A stretch of 64,000 nucleotides of DNA from Pythium myriotylum. Its lineage: Eukaryota; Oomycota; Peronosporomycetes; Pythiales; Pythiaceae. The position numbers and the translations under genes are program-made. Below, piece after piece: positions 1-10,442 of the stretch. The notes under the pieces are model-generated. The model did not search any database, had not been told where the DNA came from, and was given only the letters and a program-made list of their open reading frames with translations. The stretch spans positions 558,001-622,000 of the forward strand of contig JALJCQ010000027.1 of assembly GCA_023091665.1 (NCBI GenBank), read 5' to 3'. Position 1 is the stretch's first letter; the number at the start of each line of letters is the position of its first letter.

Positions 1-1
1 C

Positions 2-556
2 GAACAGCTACGTCGTCAACGAGAGCAATTGATCCGCGAGCGTGCCAAGAAACTCCAAGAGAGGAGGACATGGAAGTTGGCAGACCGTAACCTGCTCGTT
101 CTTCGCAGAGGAATCGTTAAAGTGCAAGAGTTGAAGCGGATGGCTGAAGAGTGCGGAGCCTCGATAGCCATTGAGCTTAACCCGCAATTAACGGATATCG
201 TGAGCGGTATGAGCGAGGCTGAGACACTGAGCTGGCTCAAAATTAAGAAATTGCCACGAGATGTCGAACTTCACGACGATACATGGCTACGCAATGAAAT
301 TGCCAAGGAGAAGGGCTTGCCATCAGTGACGACTGTTCAGGAGTCTACTCCAACCCGCTCCACCACAAGCGAGACCAGGAATCCATCGCCTGCAATTGTT
401 AGCTCGCTGGGCGTCGATACGAGCCGCGATCCAATTTCCATTTCGGACTCAGAGGATGAAGACACAGACCAGATTGTGGCAATCTCTGCGTCTCAAGCAG
501 CCTCCGCCAACGCGAATCAAGATGACGATGATGACGACATCGTCGAGATTTTTTGA
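2..556 (+). CDS. 3' end of a protein with basic coiled-coil-like start and acidic SUMO-interaction-like tail
   Basis: The reading frame is open from the window edge, so the true start is upstream; 184 residues are visible. The first part is rich in Arg, Gln, Glu and Lys and looks helical. The middle is hydrophilic. The tail is low complexity with two runs that resemble SUMO-interacting motifs: a short aliphatic stretch (ISIS) followed by SDSEDEDTD, and six Asp followed by IVEIF at the very C-terminus. I do not recognise a family. A nuclear, SUMO-binding or chromatin protein is possible from the tail alone (inference). Confidence 0.6.
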   Translation, partial: EQLRRQREQLIRERAKKLQERRTWKLADRNLLVLRRGIVKVQELKRMAEECGASIAIELNPQLTDIVSGMSEAETLSWLKIKKLPRDVELHDDTWLRNEIAKEKGLPSVTTVQESTPTRSTTSETRNPSPAIVSSLGVDTSRDPISISDSEDEDTDQIVAISASQAASANANQDDDDDDIVEIF

Positions 557-936
557 AGCAGGTCAGCAGTTTCTATGCCTAATCTATTCCTCAGTTTTGA
601 CGTACGGAGATGAACGCAGTGGGTTTGTTGGAGGTGAAACCTTGAGGTTTTCTTCGTGTTTGACAGATCGAACTCTTCAAGTCCCTGTGATGTGTATCGA
701 GTGCTTGACCACGCCTTTCCACTCCCAAGCGTCATCGCTTACAGATCTTGAGTCTTCCTGTGGTTATCGTCCAATGGTAAGACGAGTTGGGTGTCGAATG
801 TAGCCATCTTACTGTCTCCACGACATTGACGTCTCGAAACGATAAAGCCACGATGGGGACACAAACAATCACACTAACCGCACTCGAAAATCTACCAGCT
901 CCTGCTCAGTTTCCCACTGAAGATCAATTCAACAAT
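557..936 (+). promoter_or_regulatory. intergenic region with TGTAGCCATCT element upstream of QRL-1
   Basis: There is no convincing gene here. TGTAGCCATCT lies at 799-809, about 130 bp before the QRL-1 ATG. A CCAAT sequence lies nearby at about 771. The same 9-11 bp element recurs upstream of other family members. Confidence 0.45.
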
Positions 937-1836
937 ATGCCAGTCACTGTTGATCCCACCGCCCGCCTTCTCGTCACCGGAGCCTCCGGCCAGCTTGGAC
1001 AGCTCGTGATCAAGCACTTGATTGATTCACTCCACGTGGAGCCCAGCCATATCATTGCTGGATCGCGCAGCCCGGAGAAGCTCCAAGACCTGGCAGATCG
1101 TGGTGTGATCACTCGCCAACTTGATTTCAACGATGCGGCTTCTGTGGAGGCAGCTGCCCAAGGTGTTGACCGTGTGCTGCTCATCAGTGGCAACAACATT
1201 ATGGGCCGTCTCCCAGGCCACAAGATTGCGATCACAGCTCTGGCTGCGGCGGGTGTCAAGCACATTCTTTACACGTCGCTTCACAACTTAGACAACTCGA
1301 TCGCATTCATCCGAGGTGACCACGAGGCCACAGAGCAGTTCATTCGTGAAAGCAAGGTGCCCGGCTACACCTTTCTCCGAAACGGCATCTACTTCGACAA
1401 CGATGTCGGGCTTATTCTCGGAGCCAAGAACACCGGTAAGTGGCTCACCGCGGCTAAGGATGGAAAAATCGCCACTATATCGCGCAATGACCTCGCGTTC
1501 GCCAATGCCTTGGCGCTCGCAAGTGACAACTATGAGAACCAGATTTACGAACTCTCAGGAAATGTCGGTCTCACGGTTTACGAGATTGTCGCGAACGTCA
1601 GCGAGGTGGTGCGCAAGGAGATCGAGGTCGTACAGGTCTCTACAGATGAGCTGGCGAAGCGACTTGCGGCTGCGCGCGGCCTCCCCGAGGTCGTGACCAA
1701 GGCGCTTGTTACTCTCCATGACAACACGGCTGCTGGTCTCGGCGGCCCACTAGGTGAAGACTTCAAGCTGCTCACTGGTCGCGATCCTCAATCGCATAAA
1801 GAATGGCTCCAGGAGAACCGGGCGCTCTTTGCATGA
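937..1836 (+). CDS. QorB/NmrA-like NAD(P)H-binding reductase, QRL-1
   Basis: This 299-residue atypical short-chain dehydrogenase has the architecture of bacterial QorB (NAD(P)H:quinone oxidoreductase 2) and NmrA-like proteins. An N-terminal Rossmann fold carries GxxGxxG (GASGQLG, residues 15-21), followed by an AGSRxPEKL basic segment after beta-2, a HILYTSLHN strand near 110-118 and a conserved LRNGIYFDN block near 150. The likely role is NAD(P)H-dependent reduction of quinones or related electrophiles in the cytosol, or redox sensing; the substrate is unknown. The reading frame extends 50 codons upstream, but MPVTVD aligns with the MAVTVD start of the other copies, so ATG 937 is chosen. There is no intron and no signal peptide. 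It is the most isolated copy, flanked by non-coding DNA. Confidence 0.85.
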   Translation: MPVTVDPTARLLVTGASGQLGQLVIKHLIDSLHVEPSHIIAGSRSPEKLQDLADRGVITRQLDFNDAASVEAAAQGVDRVLLISGNNIMGRLPGHKIAITALAAAGVKHILYTSLHNLDNSIAFIRGDHEATEQFIRESKVPGYTFLRNGIYFDNDVGLILGAKNTGKWLTAAKDGKIATISRNDLAFANALALASDNYENQIYELSGNVGLTVYEIVANVSEVVRKEIEVVQVSTDELAKRLAAARGLPEVVTKALVTLHDNTAAGLGGPLGEDFKLLTGRDPQSHKEWLQENRALFA

Positions 1837-2554
1837 GCGATGCGACCGCATGGGCGATAGGATACGCTTCCGAGTCGAAAGGGTATCCATGCACATGTGT
1901 TGAAGACCAGATACATCAATCAGTAATCTGACCTGAACATATCTCTTTTTCGGAAACTCTTTTGCGCGGAGGCTCTTGAGTGCGTTTATTGTAGGGCAAG
2001 CACGGTGCACGCGGAGTGAACAACAACGACATAAACGAGGATCGTCTCTACAAACTGCACTCACTCTGTATCGGAAAGATCAATGTAGCAAGAGTTCGTC
2101 GAGTTGTCACCTATCGCATCCGTGTGAGTTTCCCCCTGGGACACGCAACATACACGGTAACGTTCCCAACAACCCACACTGACGTACGTCGAGAGTGAGA
2201 CAGACGCATCGATGACGAAGAGCTTGGAGTTGAAGGACGACGGGTGCAATGGCGGTGTGCATGTGAATGCGTTAGCGGTATTCTGTAGCCAGAGAAGAAA
2301 AGCATGAGCTGGGGGAATAACTTCTGCCGTCCTTGCAACCAGGGCAAGGACACAAGATGGCGTGCCGCCCATTCTGGCCCAGCGACGTAGGACAGTAAGG
2401 GCCAAAGCTGTCGCTTCTCGAGGTACTAGCTGAAAGAAAAAATGGTCCCTGATCATTATCGTCTTTGTTGACGACAGCGCGAAAGATGATCCATCTAGAA
2501 TGCTATTACAAGAAAAAAACCAGTCCGCTCAATAGTGAGAGGTTTCTTCCTCGC
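1837..2554. other. intergenic, no gene seen
   Basis: Convergent spacer between QRL-1 and the SANT-like gene. It holds only short overlapping open frames with no recognisable content. Confidence 0.5.
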
Positions 2555-3532
2555 CTACGGTGCAACGGGTATAATGCGCAGAGGTGGTAGGCTGGAATAG
2601 CGACGGTCGATATCATCGTGTACGTAGCAAGCGAATGTTCGTCCACTATGGACTTGCGGTCGTTCCGAAATTGTCGGGCACGGATATTGGAGATGCGTCG
2701 AGCGATTCAATCCCGACGTCAGAACGGCGAGTGGGAGCTGGCGATGGCGCACCAATTCGCTCAGACTGGGTAGGCGCGGGCGAGGCATTGAGTCGTGTTT
2801 GCAGTCGCTTGATCGCATTCCTCCATACTTATCTTCGAATACTCCTCGCTTCCGCTTGAGAGGACTCAAGGTTTGGGCACTCGGGGAAGATTTGCTGGTG
2901 GACGGCGATTGCTTCATCTGTTGTTCGCGCTCTTCTCGCTCGATGCTCTCGATAAATCCCCTGCGAACCAGCGACAATTCTCGCTCCGCTCGTTCCTTGT
3001 GCTCCTGGAGTCCCGGAGTATCTATGGGAAGCGGGTAGTACGATCTCCTCCCAAGCTTTGGATCAATTCGCACACCGCCGAACACGGTTCCCGGAAGCAA
3101 TTTCTTGGAGACGCGCATGGGGTCGCAGTGGAGAAGCTTGGCGACGTGTCGTCGCAGCGTTGTGCCGTACTGAAGCGGGAGCACTCCAGAGATAAAGTGC
3201 CGGATGATCGCTGCGACATATTCCTCTTCTTCAGGAGTCCATTTGCCGCGACGCAGCGAGCCGCTCAGAAGCCGATGCGGTCTCTCGTACGGCTGGGGGA
3301 GCACTGGGACGCTCTGTCCTGGATACGCGGCCTGCAGCATCGTCTTTGAGCTCGGTACTTGGACGAGCTTATGTAAAGTGCGACAAGGCACAGTCTTTGT
3401 GTTTGGATCCCCTGCTAGTTCGAAAGCGGAAGACGAGGCGAATGGAGAAGTGTTCGAATCCATGTGAGCCCAGGGAAGAACGGAAGGAAGAGAGCGTGCT
3501 TGAGTGCCCTGGCTCTCGCCATCGGGTGCCAT
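2555..3532 (-). CDS. SANT/Myb-like nuclear protein, copy 1
   Basis: A 325-residue protein, counting from ATG 3532; the frame continues upstream without another ATG, and ATG 3463 is an alternative. Residues about 94-160 carry a conserved block: RRGKWTPEEEEYVAAIIRHF, then a G-V-L-P spacer, YGTTLRRHVAKLLHCDPMR and VSKKL, ending in GRRSYYP. The W-T-P-E-E start resembles a SANT/Myb helix, but the GTTLR...CDPMRVSKK continuation is a pattern I associate with stramenopile proteins of unknown role. A basic, serine-rich C-terminal region includes KRKR, a possible nuclear signal. A paralogue lies at 15879-16526. DNA or chromatin binding is inference. Confidence 0.65.
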   Translation of the reverse strand: MAPDGESQGTQARSLPSVLPWAHMDSNTSPFASSSAFELAGDPNTKTVPCRTLHKLVQVPSSKTMLQAAYPGQSVPVLPQPYERPHRLLSGSLRRGKWTPEEEEYVAAIIRHFISGVLPLQYGTTLRRHVAKLLHCDPMRVSKKLLPGTVFGGVRIDPKLGRRSYYPLPIDTPGLQEHKERAERELSLVRRGFIESIEREEREQQMKQSPSTSKSSPSAQTLSPLKRKRGVFEDKYGGMRSSDCKHDSMPRPRLPSLSELVRHRQLPLAVLTSGLNRSTHLQYPCPTISERPQVHSGRTFACYVHDDIDRRYSSLPPLRIIPVAP

Positions 3533-5979
3533 TGTGGTTTCGCCCTTCTCTGGTTCCGACTTCGGTGGGAGTGCAACTGGAACGTGCAAATGCTCTATGG
3601 AGAAACACCACTTATCTTCCGTATCTAGACTTGCACGAGGTTACATACCGGTTTGTACAGCTGAGGACAGTGAACCTTTGAACGGAGGACCACAGATTTT
3701 GCGGTCTTCCATTCCAAGGCTCACTGTCCGTGCGTTTGTTGCGCGCACATGTTGGAGTGCTTCAAGTATTTTGTCGTGTTGTAGCCCACAATGATGAGAC
3801 TTCTAGTCAGGAAAACAGAGACTTCGACGAACTTCTCCACTCCGGTGGCCTCAGAAATCCAGGGTTGAGGGATCGGAACCAAGATCGGCCTGCATTGTTC
3901 TACTCGGCGCCGTCTTCGTCGACTAGTGTAACTATGGGTGAACAGGAAGCCGCTTCCCAAGATGGTCAGTTGCAAGATCATCCTATCCCACAATGTTCGC
4001 ACAGATACTGTAGATAGTTTGTGAGTCCTGCGCGTAACAACAGCCGGTGGCTCGAATCACCTTCTGTGCTTGAGATCAGGACATCTCGTGTGCTCTCTCG
4101 TTCGTAATAATTTGTCTTTTTCAGCTATGATTGGGCGATCTCGAGTTCAGTTCGACTGCGATCACGGTTCGGAGTCGGATATGGATCATGCTGCAGTACC
4201 GTACATCATCCGAGCTCTTGGTGTTGCATTTGCTGTCGCATGGATAATCTGGGTGAAGGCCATGTCCCAGACTCGGATCTTGATGATCATCCTCAGAGTG
4301 ATCTTTGAGAGTGGGACTCGGTGTAGTGGCCTTTATCCGAAGCGAACGCTCCGTAAAATCCTGCCCCGCAACAAACTGCTCGTCACCTTTGTCCTCATAG
4401 ATGAGCAGACAGATAAAATACTAAACATTGGCCCACATCTTCCCACAGAAAACGCCAAGTACAAATACCAAAATCTCACTCCCCGGGTTTCTACCTTGGT
4501 TGCCAAATCTGTGTTGGAATCGAAAAAGTGTGGCGTGGGGTGCTTTTTCGGCCACACAAAGTTGTCCCCTTGCATGGAGTTGGCAGGAGGCGTTATCTCG
4601 TTCACACAGTCAGCGTGAGAAACGCTCCCACTATTGCAGTAACGTACACTTCACCCATTCACTTGGAATGACCTTGAGAAAGACCTGAGCAGTGCTTACA
4701 GTACAGTGTGTGACGCAAGAATTACCGTAAAGATTGCGGACTGTAGAAGGCGCCGTCGCACGCCATTCCCCGCATCCACCAAAGAGGGCCACTCTTTTCT
4801 TTGACCAAGACAGTGGAATGTGCTGACTGTTCCACCAGACTTTCTTTTCACTCAACTCGAGGGATGGAGTGACTGTCCAGCATGCATTCCCACATTGAAG
4901 TGAGCGAAACCACCGGGACTGACTACGCGAGCCAGGATCCAGCGGCGTTCAAATAGAGCTCGACTCAATCCATTTTGCAACTCACACCAACCGTGATGTG
5001 TACGCGACGAGGACAGTCTCATCGACTTCAAAGGCCTTTACGGCGAGAACGTCAGGACAATTTAAGATTTCTTTGTCCCCACGATATGCTGACGGAGAGG
5101 TTGGGCGCCAAGGACTGATTCCCAAACGTGTGGACGCTGTGGTGCTCAATTCACTTGACAACGGAATTCCAGCGATGTGTCAGTGTCTCACCCCTGCCCG
5201 ATCGAGCTGTCCCGAGTTGGGTTCGATGCAGCTGGAGTTGACGTGGAGACGGATATTTCGGTCTCCCGCACTGCCTGTGACGCCCAGGTGGCTGTGGGAG
5301 GCCTATGACTGTGAACTTCGACGTGGCTGTGGTCCTGCCCGACAATCCATCGAACACAGAAAGATCTATTCCGGTTAACGCGTTCTTACCCTCGGCTACT
5401 GGTTTATTCAGGATCCGGTTCGCAAAGGCGATCGAAGTACACGTGCAACACGTACTAAGTAGTACCGGTAACCAGTTGCTTCATCTGCTTTGATTGGTAT
5501 CGTAAGACCGCGTGGTCGAGTCGATAGAGTGGGATGATAGCGCGCAGCTCGTGCTTCAGCTGTACGAAAAGAGCAGTACAGTACATGGGTCTGCGAGTGC
5601 AATACGAGTCCAACACAACTGACTGGAGGTGCCCTCTCCACCGTGAAAGAGCACGTGCATCACTCGATCTGGCAGAAACGAATGCGGATTCAAAGGAACC
5701 GATTGAACGACATTATCTGAACAGTAATTAGTTCGGGTTGGCATTATTATTGTTGCACAACAAATAGTTTGTGTGGAGCTAATTGATGCGTGAGACTAAT
5801 TATTTCCAAGATTTGCGGAGATCGATGGAGGCAGCCTTGACATTTGAGATGGCATGGACGTATTCGAGTAAGAGATCTTTTGCAGTTCGAGACCCAACCT
5901 TGAAACACAGCTCGTAACGAGGAATTGGATTCTATTCACTTGAAGGTTACGAGTGAATCGGCTCCACAAAAAGAGGGAT
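3533..5979. other. 2.4-kb stretch without a convincing gene
   Basis: The longest frame (4070-4618, plus, 182 codons) has one hydrophobic stretch but no family signature, and its composition is unlike the neighbouring GC-rich genes; I do not call it. No repeat or RNA gene is evident. Confidence 0.4.
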
Positions 5980-6882
5980 TTAGAGCGAGTTGAGAACCGG
6001 AGTGACGGACGCGACCCACTCGGCGTGGGAGATCGGATCGCGACCGACAAGGGCCTTGAAGTCTTCGGCGAGCGGACCGGCGTGGCCTTCAGCCTGCGCT
6101 GTATCGAACGACGCAAGAACCTGAGCAACAAACTCAGGAAGACCTGTGGCAGCCACGATGCCCTGGGCGAGTCCCTCAGGGGACACCTGGACGACTTCGA
6201 TCGGCTTACCAATGGCTTTGCTCACGTCAGCAACGATCTCGTCGATCGTGAGACCGACATTCCCTGAGAGCTCGTAAATGTGGTTTTCGTAGCTATCGCT
6301 AGCAAGCGCAGCAGCGTTTGCGAGCGCGAGATCGTCGCGAGAGATGCCCGCGAGCTTGCCGTCCTTGGCTGCCGAGTACCACTTGCCTGTGTGCTTCGCA
6401 CCGGCGATCACTCCGAACGCGTTCTCAAAGTAGAGTCCGTTGCGCAGGAACGTGTAGCTGGCGACTTTGCTCTCACGGATCGCGGCTTCGGTCTTCAGAT
6501 GGTCTTGCGCCGCCAACGCCGACGAGCCGGACGCGTTGTGGAGCGACGTGTAGAGAATGTGCTTGACGCCCGCGGCCACGAAAGCCTTCGCGGCTTCCGT
6601 GTGGCCCACAACGCGGTCCGGGTCGGTGCCGCTGATAATAAGCGCGCGGTCGACACCCTTGGCGGCGGCTTCGAGCGAAGCGGCGTCTTTGAAGTCGAGA
6701 CGAACGGTGGTAACGCCACGAGCAGCGAGGTCCTGGAGCTTGTCGGTGTTCCGGGACCCAGCGACGATGTTGGCTGGCGAGACCTTGAGTGTGTCGAGCA
6801 GGTGCTTGACGACGAGCTGGCCGAGTTGTCCGGAGACGCCGGTGACGAGGAGCTTGGCGTTGGTGTCGACGGTGACGGCCAT
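5980..6882 (-). CDS. QorB/NmrA-like reductase, QRL-2
   Basis: 300 residues from MAVTVD. The longer frame upstream is rejected because an oomycete initiator lies only 45 bp before this ATG. The dinucleotide motif is GVSGQLG, with Val in place of the usual Ala. It shares the loop ISGTDPDR with QRL-10, against ISGNDIFGR in most others, so these two form a subgroup. The LRNGLYFEN block is intact. QRL-2 is divergent from the broken QRL-3, and their shared 0.9-kb upstream region contains several of the recurrent elements. Confidence 0.85.
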   Translation of the reverse strand: MAVTVDTNAKLLVTGVSGQLGQLVVKHLLDTLKVSPANIVAGSRNTDKLQDLAARGVTTVRLDFKDAASLEAAAKGVDRALIISGTDPDRVVGHTEAAKAFVAAGVKHILYTSLHNASGSSALAAQDHLKTEAAIRESKVASYTFLRNGLYFENAFGVIAGAKHTGKWYSAAKDGKLAGISRDDLALANAAALASDSYENHIYELSGNVGLTIDEIVADVSKAIGKPIEVVQVSPEGLAQGIVAATGLPEFVAQVLASFDTAQAEGHAGPLAEDFKALVGRDPISHAEWVASVTPVLNSL

Positions 6883-6914
6883 GGCGAAGAGGAAGAGGCT
6901 TGGTGGTGAAGAGG

Positions 6915-6930
6915 AGACTTGGAGAATGAG
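6915..6930 (-). promoter_or_regulatory. oomycete initiator of QRL-2
   Basis: On the minus strand it reads CTCATTCTCCAAGTC, close to the oomycete Inr. The predicted start is at about 6927, giving a 45-nt leader. Confidence 0.55.
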
Positions 6931-7807
6931 GTGGATCCTAGGATCGAGGCGACGAGGGACTGCAGGTACAGAGGCCCCTGTGACGCTCGGGGTGTTTACG
7001 GTCTCTGCTGAGCCCCATGGTTGAAGAGCGGAGGGCAAGATGGCTACAGGTTAGAAGTGAGATTAGTACCGATTGTGTGATTCCGTCCAGCTTGCGGGAC
7101 GGCAGGCCACGACCACGATTATAATTGGATTAAAATGATCCATACAGAATAGAGGTGGGAATGATGGTTGAAGAGATTAGTCGAGGCCGGTACACTGTAA
7201 CTGGGGTACAAAAGCAGGAATCGGGGTACACGTGATCACATAGTAACCGGAACGTAACTCACAGTGTAACCCCTGTGCGATGGCTACAACTTCTCGTCGT
7301 CGGCCTTTTGTCCTCACCAACAGCAACGGGAAGCTCCGTGTCGTCGCGAGTAGAACGGTGTCTACTAGTATTTGAAGAGACCTGGCGGCCTTGTGGGGCG
7401 TTTGGCGGTTCGCTCGCTTGAAAAGATGGGAGTTGTCACTTACGAAATCTCATAAAGCAGGAGTTTGAGGCCTTCAGCGTTGAATTTCGGATTCCCGACT
7501 GCCACGAAGTCTCGACGTCTCTCGATGGAATCGGGTGATTGGGCGATGGAAGGGGCTCAAGAGACCAATCGCCTCGTTTCGCTGGCTTTTGACCGATGTA
7601 GCCATGTCGAGCTGCGGCCAATCGTTGTGCAGATCGCTGGCTCCGTCGAAGTTGAAGTGACGTCCGTGATAATCCGATAGGTCTCCGATGAAATGATGAC
7701 GGCTAAAGGCTGCGGTCTAGTTATGAACTTGGCCGACACGACAGCCCCGCCTCACTGTTCAACTCGCCTCGCATCTGCCAGTTCGAAGCTCCCTCATCCA
7801 TTTCACC
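6931..7807. promoter_or_regulatory. divergent promoter region QRL-2 / QRL-3
   Basis: Contains TGTAGCCAT on the minus strand at 7040-7048 and 7280-7288, and on the plus strand at 7597-7605. Between about 7190 and 7275 there is a cluster of GTAAC and GGTACA words. No gene is seen. Confidence 0.45.
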
Positions 7808-8709
7808 ATGGCCGTCACTGTCGACACCAACGCCAAGCTCCTCGTTACCGGTGCCTCGGGGCAGCTGGGTGTGCTCATCCTCAAGCATTTGCTTGACACA
7901 CTCAAGGTCGCTCCATCGAACATCGTAGCTGGATCGCGTACCCCCGAGAAGCTCTAGGCATTCGCCGATCGCGGCGTTGTCACTGTGCGCCTCGACTTTA
8001 ACGACGCCGCGTCCGTTGAGGAGGCCGCCAAGGGCGTCGACCGCGCGTTGCTGATCAGTGGCAACGACATCTTTGGTCGTCTCGCCGGTCACAAGACCGC
8101 TGTCACGGCCCTCGTCGCTGCTGGGTCAAGCACATCCTCTACACCTCCCTCCACAACGCGTCCAACTCGTCGGCGTTCGTGGCAGCCGATCACGCCGCTA
8201 CCGAGCAGTTTATCATCGAGAGCAAGGTCGCTGGCTACACGTTCTTGCACAATGGACTCTACATCGACAGTGCGGCACGTACAGTCCCGAGCGCGAAGGC
8301 GACCGGAAAGTGGTACTCGGCTGCCAAGGACGGCAAGCTCGCGGGCATCACGCGCGACGACCTCGCGCTCGCCAACGCCACGGCGCTTGCGAGTGACAAC
8401 TACGCCAACCAGATTTACGAGCTCTCTGGCCCTACGGGATTTACGATCGAAGAGATTGTTGCAAACATCAGCAAGGCTGTCGGCGTGCCCATCGAAGTTG
8501 TACATATCTCGGTGGACTAACTGGCGCAGAGATTCGTGGCGGTTGGGCTCCCTGAGGCTGCAGCAAATGCCTTTGCTACGTTTGATGTTGCCACCGCCGA
8601 AGGCCACGCTGCTCCGCTCGCCAACGACTTCAAGACACTCGTGGGCCGAGATGCCCAGACCCAGCCTGAGTGGGTCGAGGCCAACGCCGAGTTGCTCAAG
8701 TCTCTTTGA
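7808..8709 (+). pseudogene. QRL-3, QorB/NmrA-like reductase pseudogene
   Basis: The full-length family outline is present from ATG (MAVTVD) to a TGA at the family's usual end, but it has three lesions. There is an in-frame TAG at 7955-7957, where relatives have Lys. A single-base deletion near 8124, in the GVKHIL segment, shifts the frame. A TAA lies at 8518-8520, where relatives have an acidic residue. Total length is 902 nt, one less than the 903 nt of intact copies, consistent with exactly one net deletion. The region between the lesions still reads well (8179-8517), so decay is recent. Confidence 0.85.
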
Positions 8710-9227
8710 GCTGGTAACTGTAGTGGCCGCTTGTTGTTTGCATACGTAATGTGTTGAGAATATTCAAAAGCATCTTGTGCGAGTCTCTTCACCCGTGCCT
8801 GGCCATTCGAGTCATTTGAGGAGGCGTCCTGAGCAGACAGCAGTTGAAACAAATCGACACCGAAGTTCACTGTTGATTCCAAAGCGTTCGACGGGATTTG
8901 CTTCGGTGAAAAGACTGCTCGGCACGTATTCAAGCGAGTGGAAGAGAGCGTAAGCCGCGCATCTCTCGGTCTTCTTCATCAGAGTAATCGACCTTTCCCA
9001 AAGAGTCCGATTGTTCCGCGCGTCGCATACAGTCCTCGCATCCATCCACCATTTCCCCAGCATTGCGATTCCGTCTGATCTGGCGTGCGTTCCCAGTGCC
9101 GTCTCATTGGTTGCTGGTCTGGTCAAAGCGTGACTTTAGATCAAGCCGGTACGCCACTAAGGAGTTAGAATCTTCTAGCAATTTGAAGTTCGCTCGTGGC
9201 ATGGCCTACGATCTCCTAGTGTTCCTG
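8710..9227. other. intergenic spacer with remnant of the inverted duplication
   Basis: No gene. About 37 bp at 8958-8994 reappear inverted at about 12983-13019. This suggests that the 9.2/12.7-kb inverted duplication once reached further out. Confidence 0.4.
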
Positions 9228-9325
9228 CGAAACAAGCCCATGACCGAAGACGACAGTTAAAGTTTTACATGATTGTATTTTTTTCTCTACGCCCAAACGA
9301 ACGCGCATGGATACGATGAAGCTGC

Positions 9326-10231
9326 TTACAGCGACTGGAGCACCGGCGTGACAGCCGCGACCCACTCGGCGTGCGAGATCGGGTCACGACCCACGAGCGT
9401 CTTGAAGTCGTTGGCGAGCGGACCGGCGTGGCCCTCGGCCGTGGCCGTGTCGAACGACGCGAAGGCCTTGGCGAGCGCCTCCGGGAAGCCCGTGGCCGCG
9501 ACGATGCCCTGCGCGAGACCCTCGACCGGCACGTGGACGACCTCGATGGGCTTGCCAATCGCCTTGCTGACGTTTGCGGCGATTTCCTCGATCGTGAGGC
9601 CGGTCGTACCCGACAACTCGTAGATCTGGTTCTCGTAGTTGTTGCTGGCGAGCGCCGAGGCGTTGGCGAGCGCGAGGTTGTCACGCGAGAGACCGGCGAG
9701 CTTGCCGTCCTTGGCAGCCGAGTACCACTTGCCGGTGTGCTTGGCGCCCGTGATGCTGCCAAAGTCGTTGTCGAAGTAGAGACCGTTGCGCAGGAACGTG
9801 TATCCGGGGACCTTGCTTTCGCGGATGAACTGCTCGGTGGCGGCGTGGTCGGCCTTGACGAAGGCGGTCGAGTTGTCGACGTTGTGGAGCGAGGTGTAGA
9901 GGATGTGCTTGACGCCGGCGGCCACGAGCGCGGTGACGGCCGTCTTGTGTCCGGCGAGTCGACCGAAGATGTCGTTGCCGCTGATGACGAGCGCGCGGTC
10001 GATGCCCTTGCCAGCAGCTTCGACGGAGGCGGCGTCGTCAAAGTCGAGACGGACGGTGGTGACGCCGCGATCGGCGAGGTCCTTCAGCTTGTCGGGGTTT
10101 CGTGATCCAGCGACGATGTTGCTGGGTGAGACCTTGAGCGTGTCGAGCAGGTGCTTGACGACGAGCTGTCCGAGTTGTCCGGAGGCGCCGGTGACGAGGA
10201 GCTTGGCGTTGGTGTCGACGGTGACGGCCAT
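9326..10231 (-). CDS. QorB/NmrA-like reductase, QRL-4
   Basis: 301 residues, with GASGQLG at 15-21 and ISGNDIFGRLAGHK and LRNGLYFDN intact. It is nearly identical to its mirror copy QRL-5. The only protein difference I found is Asn185, where QRL-5 and the other members have Asp in the conserved SRDDLALAN block. An initiator lies 66 bp upstream. Confidence 0.87.
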   Translation of the reverse strand: MAVTVDTNAKLLVTGASGQLGQLVVKHLLDTLKVSPSNIVAGSRNPDKLKDLADRGVTTVRLDFDDAASVEAAGKGIDRALVISGNDIFGRLAGHKTAVTALVAAGVKHILYTSLHNVDNSTAFVKADHAATEQFIRESKVPGYTFLRNGLYFDNDFGSITGAKHTGKWYSAAKDGKLAGLSRDNLALANASALASNNYENQIYELSGTTGLTIEEIAANVSKAIGKPIEVVHVPVEGLAQGIVAATGFPEALAKAFASFDTATAEGHAGPLANDFKTLVGRDPISHAEWVAAVTPVLQSL

Positions 10232-10280
10232 GGTTGTAATTGGTGTGTTGGGGGAGTTGGTTTGTTGTGAGGGTGGGGAC

Positions 10281-10300
10281 TTGGTGAATTGGAGAATGAG
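10281..10300 (-). promoter_or_regulatory. oomycete initiator of QRL-4
   Basis: The minus strand reads TCATTCTCCAATTCACCAA. This is a very good Inr match followed by a flanking-promoter-like CACCAA. The predicted leader is about 66 nt. Confidence 0.6.
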
Positions 10301-10442
10301 AAGCGAGCGAGGAGTGTACCAGTCGATACACTGGACACAAGATGGAGGAATCTGAATACTCGAGAGTTACTGAATAAATGTGTCAACGACCAACTCCACT
10401 TCAACATCGTAGAGGTTACGGTTATGGATTAGGTCATCGAAA

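Larger units (their letters stand above)
9228..10442. repeat. left arm of 1.2-kb inverted repeat (pair 1)
   Basis: Reverse complement of about 11515-12721. It covers the whole of QRL-4, its 3' flank and about 200 bp of promoter. Coding parts are nearly identical; the promoter part is diverged but clearly related. The arm ends abruptly at 9228/12721. Confidence 0.8.

Noticed and set aside
770..812. A-box-like sequence TCGTCCAATGGTAAGACG suggesting a tRNA gene
   Set aside because: No cloverleaf can be completed; the following sequence is the TGTAGCCAT element upstream of QRL-1.
4070..4618. 182-codon frame in the 3.5-6 kb gap
   Set aside because: No homologous family recognised, composition unlike neighbouring genes and no initiator close to its start. 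Mentioned only in the intergenic entry.
5980..7038. N-terminal extensions of QRL-2, QRL-8, QRL-10 and QRL-11 as targeting peptides
   Set aside because: The extensions are unrelated to each other and include or lie upstream of initiator-like sequences. The MAVTVD/MPTTID starts align across the family.
9371..10105. Long open frame antisense to QRL-4 (and equivalents opposite QRL-5, -9 and -12)
   Set aside because: Appears opposite every GC-rich family member in the same register and has Arg/Glu/Val-rich composition. It is a by-product of codon usage, not a gene.
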